DNA from: Toxonevra muliebris
Lineage: Eukaryota > Arthropoda > Insecta > Diptera > Pallopteridae
Assembly: GCA_963691655.1 (NCBI GenBank)
Contig: OY829328.1
Coordinates: 86,742,400 to 86,806,399 of the forward strand
DNA: 64,000 nt
Direction of reading: 5' to 3'
This document shows, one piece after another, positions 1-12,532 of the stretch. Positions within the stretch are counted from its first letter, which is position 1. Every line of letters begins with the position of its first letter. The notes beneath the pieces were generated by a model, which saw nothing but the letters and a program-made list of their open reading frames with translations, did no database searches and was not told the DNA's origin. A program made the translations under genes and the position numbers.

Positions 1-1864
1 TTCCATTAGCTAAGCAATTGATTGCTGTGTGTAGCATCACTCATATGCAAGTAACTCATTTTTTGGGTGACTAATACTTTTCATGTACTTCATGTGGTTT
101 ATGGTTTTAATGTGAGCTGATTATTTTATGGTGCGTGTGTACCGAAATGGAGTTCCAGTTCATTAATAAATTATGAATTCTTTTTGTCTAATGATACTTT
201 TATACTATTTTAACCAAAACGCATACAACATTTTGATAGCCAAATTAAAAATCATATATGTATTTGTGTTATTAACAACCAGCAATGAAATATATACGCT
301 ATGCTGGATATTTGATTTACCACAAATGCCCAAAAACTCTCAAAAAGGATATAGTTGTATATGAATGTGCATTTTACTTTTGTATGAAAATATTTAAGTA
401 AACAAAATTGAATCGCATTAAATGGCAATCATGTTTTTTTATTGATGCCATAAATCATAGATATATAAATATTTGTAAATGAAATTCAGACAATTTAAAA
501 ATTTATTTGCTATTTTGATATTATTTTAAGGCAATAATTTTCAATTGCTTTTTAATATTTGATTTTATAAATGAAATTTTCCACGGACTAAAAGTAATAA
601 ATAAATTTGAAATGCAATTCGTACATTTTAAATTTTAATTCAATAAAAGTTTTTAATTAAAATATCAGTTTTTAATACATACTAGCACTAAAAAATAATA
701 TTAAAAACGAAGAGTAGAAAATTATGTATTGTTTGTTAAAATGTATTTATGCAAGTATTTAATATTAGTTAAAGCTTGTGTTTTAAAGTTATGTATAAAG
801 TTTCTTCGCTTTCTTTTATTTAATAGCATTTGAAAACTTACGTAACACATACAAAACTGCATTGAGCAACATGAAACTTATCAAAACTCCATAAAACTTC
901 AGTGCGTTTCACTTCAAAAACAGACGTGATTAAATAGCTGCTTGATGTAAAGTAATTCAGCTACTTGTAACTGCTAAGCCAAGTACTTTTCAAGAGTATC
1001 TACAAAAATGAATCAGTAAAAAAGATTGAATTTTTTACGCCATTGTTTACCTACAATTCTTAGTTAGATAATCGATTTTGTCAGGATACTCTTCACATTC
1101 TTTGTTTGCTTTTCATTCAACAATATATAACAACATAGTAGTTTATGTACTCATCTCACACTGTCTATCTGTCTGTCTGTCTTTCTGTTTGCTAGTTTGT
1201 TTGTCTGTCTGTCTATTTAACAAACTGCCTCAGATTTCAGCATGAAGTTTTTTGAACGAGAATCGTATATAAAAAATATGTATGGGGAAAAGAAATCCAC
1301 AACAATTGAAAAACTAATAAAACGTAAGATTAGAATATGAGTTGAATAAGATTTAGTTAAATGCAACAGCGATTGTGTTTTTTTTTCGGGGTGGGTTATA
1401 TTAATGGGAAGGTTTGACTGTATATTCTTTAAATATATACATTTTTTCAATGCATGTGTGGTTTACTAAAACTTTAAATAAAAATAGATGAATTAAAAAT
1501 AAAATTCTAATACATATCTTAACAAGTATAGAATTAGAATAGAGCAGCAATAAACTCGGAAGAATCTACGTATTAATACGCCAAGAAAACACGCGTTACC
1601 TTCCTTTTTACCTATATTAACGTAGGGGTTTTTCAGAAAACGAAAAACGATAAGGACCAAATTTTAATAGATTTTTATCCGATTTTGTTTCAGATGAAGT
1701 GACAAGCTCCTGTGCACACCAAAACACGCCGTAAATAGTTATGTTTGATGGGGCTAGAGCTTATAAATAAAACTCGAATTTACTCTCCATTGATACGTTA
1801 TAACTTATAACTCATTTCCGAAGTCCATGCATTCTTCATGCCACTTGACGGTAATCTTCCCTTA

Positions 1865-2035
1865 ACCAATCTCCATGGAACTGCACAGATCAGTACAAAT
1901 TTGTTATCATCTTAAGAAATCACCACTGAGATTCTAAGATCTTCATTAAACTTCACAGATCTCCACTGAATTCCACAGATTTCTAATGATCCTAACATAT
2001 TCCCACTAAACTGCACATACACTGAATTTGACTAG
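1865..2035. repeat. degenerate short tandem array
   Basis: Words such as CACAGATCTCCACTGAATTC recur with drift about every 20 bp. Noncoding. Confidence 0.4.
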
Positions 2036-3094
2036 ATTATTACAGGAATTGGATGATATGTTTCCTAACCAGCTAAGGCCTATCGTAATGTTCCCCTATT
2101 GAAAACGGTAGAGTTTAAAGTTACAAATTAGTTTTCTCTAGAAAAAAAAAGTAATCAAACCCAATTTCTATAGGCAAATAAATAAAAATAAAAATTCGTA
2201 AAAATGTAACAAAAGGATACATCAAATTTAGTAGTTGTGAAAAGATTTAAAAACAAACAAAAAAAAACGCATAAAGCTGCGAAAATAATTTTAAAACTCA
2301 AAAACATTTCTGTTTTTTTAGCAGCCTAGCAGTGGATTAAGTAGTAATACTACGAAAAACAAAAATAACTAGTAGATATTTTTTTCACATATAATTTACA
2401 AAGCACAACGTTTTCTTTTATTCGTATAGAGGAAGAAAAAAACCTAAAGCTTTAGCTATTTTTAAAATAATATTTACACAATTTGCGCTTTTGACAAATT
2501 TCTGTTCACTTCCTGTTTGGGATTTTAAATTAAAAAATAAAATAATACTCGTACCAAAAAAATCAACCCTGAAATGAAGTGCAAAATTGTTAACAAAATT
2601 TTGCCGCAGGTTTTTCTGTGTTCACATTTTTACCTTTTTTTCTAGTTATTATTTGTTACCGTTCTGTGTGCGGAAATGCAAAATTTAATTTTCTATAAAA
2701 TTCAATGTTGGCTGAGGGAAAACATGCAGGAGTGTAGAGGTGTAGCAGGGGAAAATGAGTAGTCAAATGAGGATGATTTGGTTATGCGCTGTGACAAGTA
2801 GAAAGGAAACTTAACGTAAATTTCAATTTAATGTTAAAAGAGGAAATTATAAAAATTATTTTATACTCGTTCTTTCGTTTACTTGTATACATTTGCAAAC
2901 ATTTTGCCTTGAGTGTTTTGTGGGTGTGTTTGTTTTTGGCAAAGTGAGGAACGCTCACACACACTCTCAGTTTAAATGTTATTATGAGTTATGTGTAAAA
3001 GTTGAGCCAAATTTTGCGTAGAATGTTTTCAAATTGAAACTGCTTTAAACTTGGACACTCAGTGACAAAATAAAGTTGGCATCAGAAATTGATG

Positions 3095-3232
3095 TTGTGG
3101 CTGTTCACACGGGCGCAAGCATGAACGCTTAGAAAAAGACAGGCGAGTTTCTATCTTTTCCTTATTACCTATTTTTTCTACCTCTCTCTTTCTAACAGGC
3201 GTTCAAGCTTACACCCTTGTGAACAGCCACAA
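3095..3232. mobile_element. fold-back MITE, 138 bp
   Basis: Outer arms TTGTGGCTGTTCACACGGG (3095-3113) and its near-complement ending at 3232 match at about 30 of 34 positions. Pairing resumes inward (GAACGC, TTAGAAA), so most of the 138 bp can fold on itself. There is no coding capacity. No target duplication is recognised. Confidence 0.6.
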
Positions 3233-3743
3233 AGAGTAAAAATTTGAACTTTTGCTGTAACAAATTTCAGTAAGATTCACTTAAACAAATACTTAAGTTC
3301 TCATGGCGAATGTTTTCTATTGTCTTTGATAAATTTGATTTACCATTTTTGAGGTAAATTATATAATCTGACTCTTTTTTTTTTTGTCGCAAACTGTATG
3401 CACATTTATGAAGAAGCTTTAAAGCTGTCGTTTAAGTTGACAAAAAATTTGCTTGAATTTCCTTCTTTTTTTTTTTGGTTGGAAAAACTCTCTGTTCTCA
3501 ACACAGCATAGTCGCTAACAAAAGCAAACTGCTCAAGTGCCAAAAAAAAACGTGCCATAATTCCTACCACTTTGACACTATTCACTACTGGAGCTACTCG
3601 TCTTTTTTTGTTTATTTGATGAGCGTATAGCAGTGCATAGCTGACAGCAACCCAGCAAATAAAAATTTTACAAAATAGCGGGAAAAGGACAATAACAATT
3701 TATTTGTTGGCAAGTAGTCAAATTTGGGTTTCTCTTAAGGCCG

Positions 3744-4048
3744 AATTACCAACTGAGTACCGCTCTCTTTTTTCGTTTAGTTTTTATATGAAGTTTTTCA
3801 CTCTCTTAAATTGAGAGCGTATTTTATAAATTTGATGATGGTTAAAGCTATTTTGATAAAGAGTGTGATGACAGTGGTATCATTATGTTTACTGATGAGC
3901 CTCTTTCGGAGGGTAGAGGGTGTTTCGATCTTCTCCACAAAAGCATGTCTCAGAAGATACGTGAGCTGATTTGCTCTCTTAAATTAAGAGCATAAAAACT
4001 CGAATATAAAAAGAAAACAAAATTGAGTGCGGCATTCGGTTGATGATT
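3744..4048. mobile_element. inverted-repeat element of a GAGAGC-palindrome family
   Basis: Left arm about 3744-3818 and right arm about 3973-4048 are inverted copies. Each contains the near-palindrome GCTCTCTTAAATTGAGAGC, a TTTTATATGAAGTTTTT-like stretch, and an outer GAG.GCGG..TC.GTTG segment. The element is about 305 bp and noncoding. Related single-arm copies are at 58221-58307 and about 60015-60056, so this is a dispersed family. Confidence 0.6.
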
Positions 4049-5974
4049 TTTAGACCCTCCTACATCTCTTGTGAGCTTAAGGTTTCTTAAAGACATTTCC
4101 ATCGGACTCTATTTGAATGGGACGTCTCCACGTTTTCTTTGTTTATCCAAGACGGCTTTTTCCTTGAGGGGTACTATTGGCTGGGTTTCTTACAGTGTTT
4201 TTAATCCATCTCCATTTTCTGCATTTTATTCGAGATTATATTGATTCTTCGCTTTCAAAGTTCCAGAAGCAATTAGACATGAGCAGAACATTCTAAATAT
4301 TATCCGCAGACACTTATTAGTGAATACTTCTAGTTTCAGAATGAAACAAGCTTCAGTTTCATATACAAGGGTTGACGTTACATATGCGATTAATTTTGAA
4401 ATTTTTGTTGTTCTGAAATTCTCGAGCTACAACTTCTTTAACTGATGAGTCCTTCTTCATGTTATTCGTCTTCTCTCAAAACATTAGCGCAAAATATACG
4501 CCATTATAAACGAAACTATGAAAATGTAAAGCGAGAAATGCCAGAAAGTTTTATACAAAATATTATTCCAGTAGTTTTTACTAGCCTCTTTTCGTTTCGC
4601 CCCTCTTCCCTATACTTTTGGCAGTTTCAAGGTGTAAAAGGGGACTATGAAACTAGCAGCAATGTGTAGCTAATGTAATCCTTTATTTATCCTGACTCTA
4701 CTCATGCCCTTCATTGACATTTGAATCTGCTTTATTTTGGATGCATTTATGCTCTTTGTGCTAAGTTCAACTCCAAGGCATTAAGCAAGCAGTGATTCTA
4801 GATTTAAAAGTTCAAGGCTACTTAATTATAAATTTGCGTAAATTTTTTCTTTTGGGAATAAATGAAGTATAATTTATAATTTTTCTGGGTTCTTTTATTC
4901 CCATGATATACTCATCAAATCCATAGAGCAACAACAGAATTAAAAAAGTTAGAACTTTTTGAATTTGGTTAAGCGAAAAAAAAAAAAAATTTACTAAAAA
5001 ATGTTAGAAGTGTCAACAAAATAAACTGAAATGTGCCATAATTATGTCATATTCAAAAAAAAAAAAAAAAACAACAACAACAATCACAAAAAGGATGACA
5101 AGCGATAAAGAATCAGCTGGGGCATTATTGTCAGCAAGTAGCGCGGGCAGCGTTCCACACACAAAAGAATTAATGGCGACATAGACAGAAGCGGCAGCAA
5201 TGTCACTGCAATGTCAGTGCAGATAGCATCTCTTAGTTATAGAGCCAAACAGTGCTGGAAAAAAGGAAAGTGGGGAAAGGACCACATGCCCACACTAAAG
5301 CAATTTTGGCTCATGCTTTTTTATATATATATATATAAAAATTTTCATAAAATTGTCTTTGATATCAGCAATTATAATGAAGAGGAATTAAAAATGAGAA
5401 GCAATTGTAGCAGACAGGCGTCATCATCATTTATATTTATTTTCCATACTGTTCTGTGATTTATTATTAAAAACTTTAAACCATCTCATAAATTTATTGC
5501 TAATTAGCGTTAATGTCATATTTCAAAATTATCCTGCTGCACAGTCAATGATATTTAATTGCTGCATCTTTATTTCATGCTCATTTCTATACAATTTACC
5601 ACATGTACCGTATGTATGTTTGTATGTGTGTAGTAGCAAATGTGTTAGTGCTTCCACATCCACTTCCTGTTCGTTGTTTTTTATGTTAACCAAAGTTTGT
5701 TAAACCATTTAATATTTATATATATGCAGATAATTAAATTTTTATTACTTTCATATTTTCAATTAAGTGAAAATTGTTCAATTTTTTTAAATCTGAATTT
5801 ATATTAAAAAAAAACTTGTATTTTAATAGTTTATATTCATATTAGTTGGTCCGCAACTTCTAGTGGGGAAAAAACCATAGAAAATCTTATTTATAAATTC
5901 CATGTCATTTTTAATACTCAATTTAAACTCGGTCTTGGCCTTCTTCTGCGTCTTCTACACAATTTTAAGTAGAT

Positions 5975-6460
5975 TTTTAATATCATTTTGGAATAAACTG
6001 ATATTAGTTTGAAATAAACTGACTCAGAAATCAATTCACAATATTCTGAACTACTTTGAAATAAATTAAAATCGATTTAAAATAAGCTGGAATTGAATTC
6101 AAAAATTTTTAAATTAATTGGGAGTTTTCTGAAATTTGAATTATCCGGAAATCAATTTGAGATATTCTGAAATCAATTTGAAATATTTTGAAATAAACTA
6201 GAAATAATTTGAAACATTTTGAAATCAATTTGAAATATACAAAAATCAATTTCGAAAGCAAAAAAATTACATAAAAGCAATTAATAGTAAACTGAAATCA
6301 TTTTAGAATATTGTGAAATAAATTTTTGAAATAAAATGAACTTGGAACATTTTAAAATAAATTTGGAGTATTTAAAACACTTGCAATTTTATAGTTTTTT
6401 AAGCTGAAAATATTTTAAAACATATTCGGTATTTCTAAAATACACATGAAATATTTTAAA
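5975..6460. repeat. degenerate TTTGAAATA(A/T) tandem array
   Basis: About 480 bp of drifting units built on TTTGAAATAAACTG, TTTGAAATATTTTG and AATCAATTTGAAATA, with a period of roughly 20 bp. Confidence 0.55.
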
Positions 6461-9400
6461 ATTTATTTTGATGTAAAAGTTTGAAGTTTAATTTAAAGCT
6501 TTGCATTAGAAAAAATCTTTAGCATTCAAAGTTTTCCATTCCACTTTAAAGCAAATGAAATTTTTACAGTCGAAAAAACATGAAAATCTCATTAGCAATT
6601 CCTCTACATCTGAGAAAACTCTTCAAATACAATTTGTAATTAACGCTGAAGAGTAGAAAAATAGTTACACAATAGTCCGATTAAGGAAAATCAAATATTG
6701 AATACAATGCAATGCTTCAATTTCGCTAGAGTGATTTAGTATACGCTTAAAACAATAAATACTGTTGATGTCAAAGATCCATGGCCATACAAGTAATTTA
6801 CATTCATGCATGCACTCAAACTTAAATAGTTTCTCGTGAGGTTATACTTTTGAAAAAACATACACAAACATAGCCACACAGTTAAGCATTGAAATAAAAA
6901 GAAATTGTAAAAGGACACCCAAAAAAACAGTAGAAATGTAACAAAAACTTCATCTCACACTTGTAGACAAAAATTCCATTTAATTGTCACTGAAAATGGA
7001 AATGTGTGTGTGTAGGTGTTTGCTGTTGATTGCCTTCTTGCTCTCAAATGTCATTTGGCTTGCGAATACACACACACACACATGCATAAAGAGGGCATTT
7101 ATGCATAAATGCGTTTTTTGTATGAATGTGTGAATACGAAGCTTAAATCAAGTGCTCGTTTCTTAAGCAATATCACACACACACATACACGGTGAACACC
7201 GCATAGTTATTTAGCATCAAAAATCTAAAATCCAATTTGGCTGAATTCATAAATTAATTGCAAACTTTCATGGAATTTGTACGTGAAAGTGGAAAACTTT
7301 TAGTGTGAAAGTGAACAACTTTACTTTTAAAAACTTTCAGCATACAATTGGATGCTAATTTTTTTTTTTTTTTGTTTGTTTTTAATTCTCTATTTGCTGC
7401 CAATTATGAAAATTAACATTTTTTACGAGCATGTAAATTCTGCCCAAAGTTTGCATAACTAATACCAGTTTTTTACTACTTTTTTTGTGTGCTCATTGTC
7501 ATATAAATTTCCAATTACTACAAATATTAAAGGATTTTTTTTTCTTTTTGCGGATTTTCGCTTTTGTGTTTGAGTTTGCTCTTTGGCAAAGAAGAATATA
7601 TTGGTAGCAACTACATACCTGGTAAATCCCTATAGTAACATAAAATACTAAAATTCTAAGCGTGTGTATTTACATGCACGCAAACATTTACTTGAATGTG
7701 TGTGTATGTGTGCACATAAAATCTATTGTAGACTTTATAGATTTAGTAGCCAATGATCTGTGTCTTGCACATGCTAACCACATTTCTTCTCTTAACTTTT
7801 TCCATATATTTTTTTATAAATGGTATCAAAATTTGAAGTAGATTTTCTAAAAATTTTCTACGTTTTTTCTCTCTCTTTCCCTTTTTACTCCAGAATTTTA
7901 ATACTAAAATATTTGAACAAATATTTTTAGCGTTTTTGCAAAGCTAAAAAATTTTGACTAAAATAGAATGTTATTTTATTCGCATATTCCCACCACATTT
8001 CTCCCAAAGCTATAAAAATGTAAATTTCATCATGTTCTTTTTCTTTTTATCAGCTTCAATATATAGTCAGTCAACTTATTACCCAACTTTATTTGCATAG
8101 GCAACTCTGCTATATTTTTTATATATTTCTTAAAAAAATAAATTACATATTTCCATAGAAAAATTTATTTTTCTTTTGTTGTATTTATGTTTGGTATTTG
8201 CTTCTTCTATTTAGGAATTTATGCGCACAACTGATCAAAATAAACATAAACACACACACAATTGGAGTTTTACTGTATTTGAGAATATTGCTCATAGGCA
8301 GATTTTTTTTCAAGAATGTGGATAAAGAAATAGAATCAAATTTTGCAATATTAACTTAATACAAATTCTTGCGAAATACGTGAATAATTTCTAGCAATAC
8401 GATGGAATTCTTTTTTTAACATATGAGACAAAATTTTTAAGGAAATGCAGTTGAATTTGTGAATATGAACACATTATCAGAACTTTCCGGCTAACAAGCA
8501 TAGAATTCAAACGCAGATTTCAAATCAGATTGTGTGTTCTTAAGGACAACCCCGAAACCTAACCAAAATTTTACTAATTTTTCGTCAAAATACCTCATTT
8601 ATATTTTTCAAATTTCTTGGAATGGTTCTTTCTGGCTTCACTTGATTTAAACAAAGTCTCAAAATATTTATAAAAGTTTCATATAAAAAAAAATTCTCAT
8701 CATTATTAAATTCATCAAGTTACTATTTTTAAAGCAAATGCACCAACCAAATTCTATAATTTTTTTAAATTTAAATAACTAAATGATTTTGCAACGCAGA
8801 AACACTTAATTTTCATTACTCCTTTTTTCCTTCAACCGATATTTACTTTTTTACATATTTGTTACTGCTTCCTTTTAGTATGCAGCGCACAATTTCACAG
8901 CTAAATTACAGCTACTTAAAAAAGAAACAGCAATTTCCTTTGTTTTTGCGCTTCACCTTTTTGTTTTTTGGTGTTCTTTTATTGTTGTTTCTTATTTTCA
9001 GCTACACTTTTCATATTATATTCTACAAATTTTCATTACTTATTCTTTTTTAACTTTTTAACATAGAATTCAGTTCAGTTTTTTGTTTTTCGTAAAAATA
9101 CGTTTTATGTTTCTATTTCTTTAACTACATTCTCAAATATTACAGGTGACTTTGAAAGTCTTTAAGTGTTAACAAAATATATGTGCATACTGTAGAAATA
9201 AGTAAACAAAAGTAAAAACAAAAACACAATCACAGTGTTAATGCCCAAAAGAGATGCTGGTGTTAAAGAAGCAGAAGCTGTAGAAGACGAATCTGCAACT
9301 GAAGATTAAAAAGAAGTAGTTCAAGTAGAAGAAGCAACAACAATATTTGCTGCTTTCTCACTGAAATGATACGTGTTGAACATTTTCTTAGCATGTTAAT

Positions 9401-10627
9401 GTATAACCTTAAATTAGCTTTATATATGGATACCCCTCTCACAACCTTTCTGAAATCTCACCTCACTCTCTCTCTCTCTGTTTTTCTTCCTTGTGTGTGT
9501 GCTTGTGTATGTAATACGTATTAAACTATTAAATGTTGTTGTACTGATTCGACTTTATGTTGTTGTTCTCTTGCTGGTTACTGGTTGCTGTTGGTGTCAT
9601 TGCTTTATTTTGCTATTGGCAAAAACAAACCGAGCGCAGACCTCTTTAATTTCGTTAACGTTGAAAATTTTCTTAATTTATTCTCTCAGGGGGGTATGCA
9701 TAAAAATTTTCTTTAATCTTACGCCAATTAGTGTGGGCGATGCTGAGGGCAATTGATGTTAAATCTTCTTTCAGCAGTAAATAAGTAAAAAAATGAAGAT
9801 TTATTTCTAGTTTTGGCTTTTACACTATTAGATTGCAGTATAATGAGATTTTTTGCTTTAGGGACTTGAAGTTTATATTATAATAAGGTAATAAATTAAA
9901 GAAATTTTACATTGCTTTATGATTTCAACTTAGAATCGAATACAATTTTAATTTGTTTAATAGTTTTTAAGCCTATGGTTAAACTAGTTTAAGCTTAGAA
10001 AGATAAAAGGAGATAACAGGCAAATAAACTAAACTAACGCTCAAAGATATTATTAGTTTATATGTTCAAGTCTTCAAACTTAAACTGCCAAATTAACACA
10101 AACCACACTTTACTTGATTTCTCGTTTTTGTTGCAAAGCGATGCTCAGAAATAAAGAAAACAAATTTATCAATTTGGCGGTTAAGGGTCGATAGTCTGCT
10201 TTTAGATGAGGAAACTAGTTTCCCCCCTCTTTTCAACACAGTTTTATATTTTACAGTCGCAAGCAATTCATTTAAATCACACGTATACCATATTCATCCA
10301 TTTTTATATCTACAAAGAGGTTAAAAATCTCTTCTATTACTAGAAGGGTGAAAATTGAAAAATAAACGAAGTAAGTATTGTTTTATACAAATTAACACAC
10401 GATCAATCACACACGCATATTTGTGTAATATGTATATATGAAGAGTATGTACCGTAAGCATAAAAGAGAGAGCCCACAGAGAGAGAGAAATAATAACAAT
10501 TCATTTATTCAAATTATGATAGATCTGCTCTTTTCATTACTCATTCGCTCAACAGCTTTTTGACATTCTTTATATTCTGCTCTCATTTTTAAAATGGCGG
10601 CATGTTTTAAAATAAACAATACAAAGT

Positions 10628-10857
10628 CAGCTTTTACACACATCGATTTCTTTTGCTGGCAAGGGAGGAGAGACAAATGTAAGCATCAACGATTTCTGAC
10701 GTTTGCCTTTTACAAATTTTGCATCTCTGTTTTACTCATGTAAAACGCATAACAAAGGAGCAATAGAAATACGAAATCGGTCGGTCGAAATTGTTGTGTA
10801 TAAAAGCTGTCAAATCGGTGGGGAAAATCGGGGACAAATCGGTGTGTGTTTAAGCTG
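10628..10857. repeat. cluster of inverted CAGCTTTTACACACA-type repeats
   Basis: CAGCTTTTACACACATCGAT starts at 10628. Inverted near-copies end at about 10808 (TTGTGTATAAAAGCTG) and at 10857 (CGGTGTGTGTTTAAGCTG). AAATCGGT is repeated between the last two. The arrangement looks like a MITE with a duplicated right end. No target duplication is seen. Confidence 0.45.
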
Positions 10858-10901
10858 GCTAATAACCCATAAGTGATTTGTTGATCGTTTAAATGTTCCC
10901 A

Positions 10902-10939
10902 TTTAATTTCTCTAAATACACAGTTTTAGAGAAATTAAA
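10902..10939. repeat. perfect 15-bp hairpin
   Basis: TTTAATTTCTCTAAA (10902-10916) and TTTAGAGAAATTAAA (10925-10939) are exact reverse complements around an 8-nt loop. It lies just downstream of the repeat cluster at 10628-10857. Confidence 0.6.
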
Positions 10940-12397
10940 AACCTTAATAGCATAGAATTTTGTGGGTTCATAGTATTGGGAACTGAATGCAAAACTTTAA
11001 ATAAAATATTTAAATGACAATGAGTAACTTCAACTTTTCGAAGTGGCTTAAAATATATCCCACCATGCATAAAAAGTTAAGCAAAAGGTGGGACAGTTTT
11101 CAAGCTACCTAACCCTAAAGAGTTGAACATGGGTAATGTCTGCAATCTGTGCTCTGAAATAGAACACAGATTTTTTCTGATACTCTCTTACAATACTCTC
11201 ATAATTTTGCTCCACTTTCCTCTCATTACAGCAACACCCCTTTTTAGCCCATACGAGTTGAGATTTAAGTCGTAAGAAATTTTTCTAATTTATAAGATTT
11301 GATTTCGATTTAAGTTAAAGAATCCTGTTTTACCTGGAGTCTAATCTTCTTCTATAGTTTCTCTGATATTTCGCTTGTTAATTTCGGCGAAAATATCCAG
11401 AATGCTGAGAAGAAATTTCAACCCCGTAATTAAATAATAAAGTTATCTTTCTAGAAATTATTTACTTTTTTTATTTTTGTTAACTTTATTTTATTTATTT
11501 CTATAAAAATCGATTACATTAAGAACAAGACTTAAAATACTACAATTAATTTAAAACTGAAATTATTACATCGAAATGAAACCACAAAATTTTGTTGATA
11601 TTATTTAACACATAGTCGTACTTACTTCATTTTGTTTACATACCCATGCCTTGAACAACATAAATTATTTAACAAATAAACACAAATGCATTTATAATTT
11701 GATATTTCTAATATGTCGCACGTAATTTTTAAGAAAACGGAAATTTATATGAATAAATTACAAGGAAGGAAAAAACTTTTATCAAGCAGAAAAAGAAAAT
11801 AAAAGAAATTGAAGTAGAGTGCATACATTGTACCAAATAATATATAAATTGAAAGATTTTTATGTTGAAATAAAACATGTTGACCAACATTATCAGCCTG
11901 CTGCTATAGCTACAACTAACTAGCAATACAGCAACAAAATGGCAACGGAAATAGCAACAGCAGCAGTTTCTTTTTAGTTGGCTGCACAAACACACGCACA
12001 AGAAAATAAAGAAATACTCAACTCGTTGTTAAGGAAGTAAAAGAAAACAAAAGTTGGATGGAAAAAAGAAAGGAAATATAAAAGTAGAAAAGGACGCAGC
12101 GAAATATTTAAATCCGCCCGCCACACTTAAAATCACTTTAGCATAAACGTGTGTGTGAAATTTTTAAATTGCACTTGATGTTAGAGACAGAGGTAGTAGA
12201 GGTGCACATGAAGGTACACATTCGTTAAGTACTATACGCTTATATACTCTTAAATATATATACACTAGTCAACATAATTTTGGTGTAAATACCAACTTGA
12301 GTAGCTGTAATTTCTTTGCTCAAGTGAAAATTAAAACTTTTGTGTGTTTGTAAATTTTATATTTTATAGTTTCAGTGCGTATATTATAAGCGATGAC

Positions 12398-12532
12398 AAT
12401 TGTTGTTGTTGCTGTTGCATGGAAATTATTGCAAAAAGTTTTATATCTACTGCTTGACATTATTGCAGTTAGTTTTAGTTGCTGCTCTTGCTGTTGTTGC
12501 CGTTGTTGTTGCTATTGTTGTTGTTGTTGATT
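12398..12532. repeat. GTT/TTG trinucleotide-rich tract
   Basis: TTGTTG-rich DNA, densest at 12494-12532, giving poly-N/Q in one minus-strand frame. No coding context supports a real protein. Confidence 0.5.

Noticed and set aside
3893..3935. Second hammerhead ribozyme (CTGATGAG present)
   Set aside because: The core word is there, but no GAAA follows a proper stem II and no stem I or III can be formed.
9241..9309. 22-codon frame MPKRDAGVKEAEAVEDESAT...
   Set aside because: Too short, built of GAA/GCA-type trinucleotides and without supporting context.
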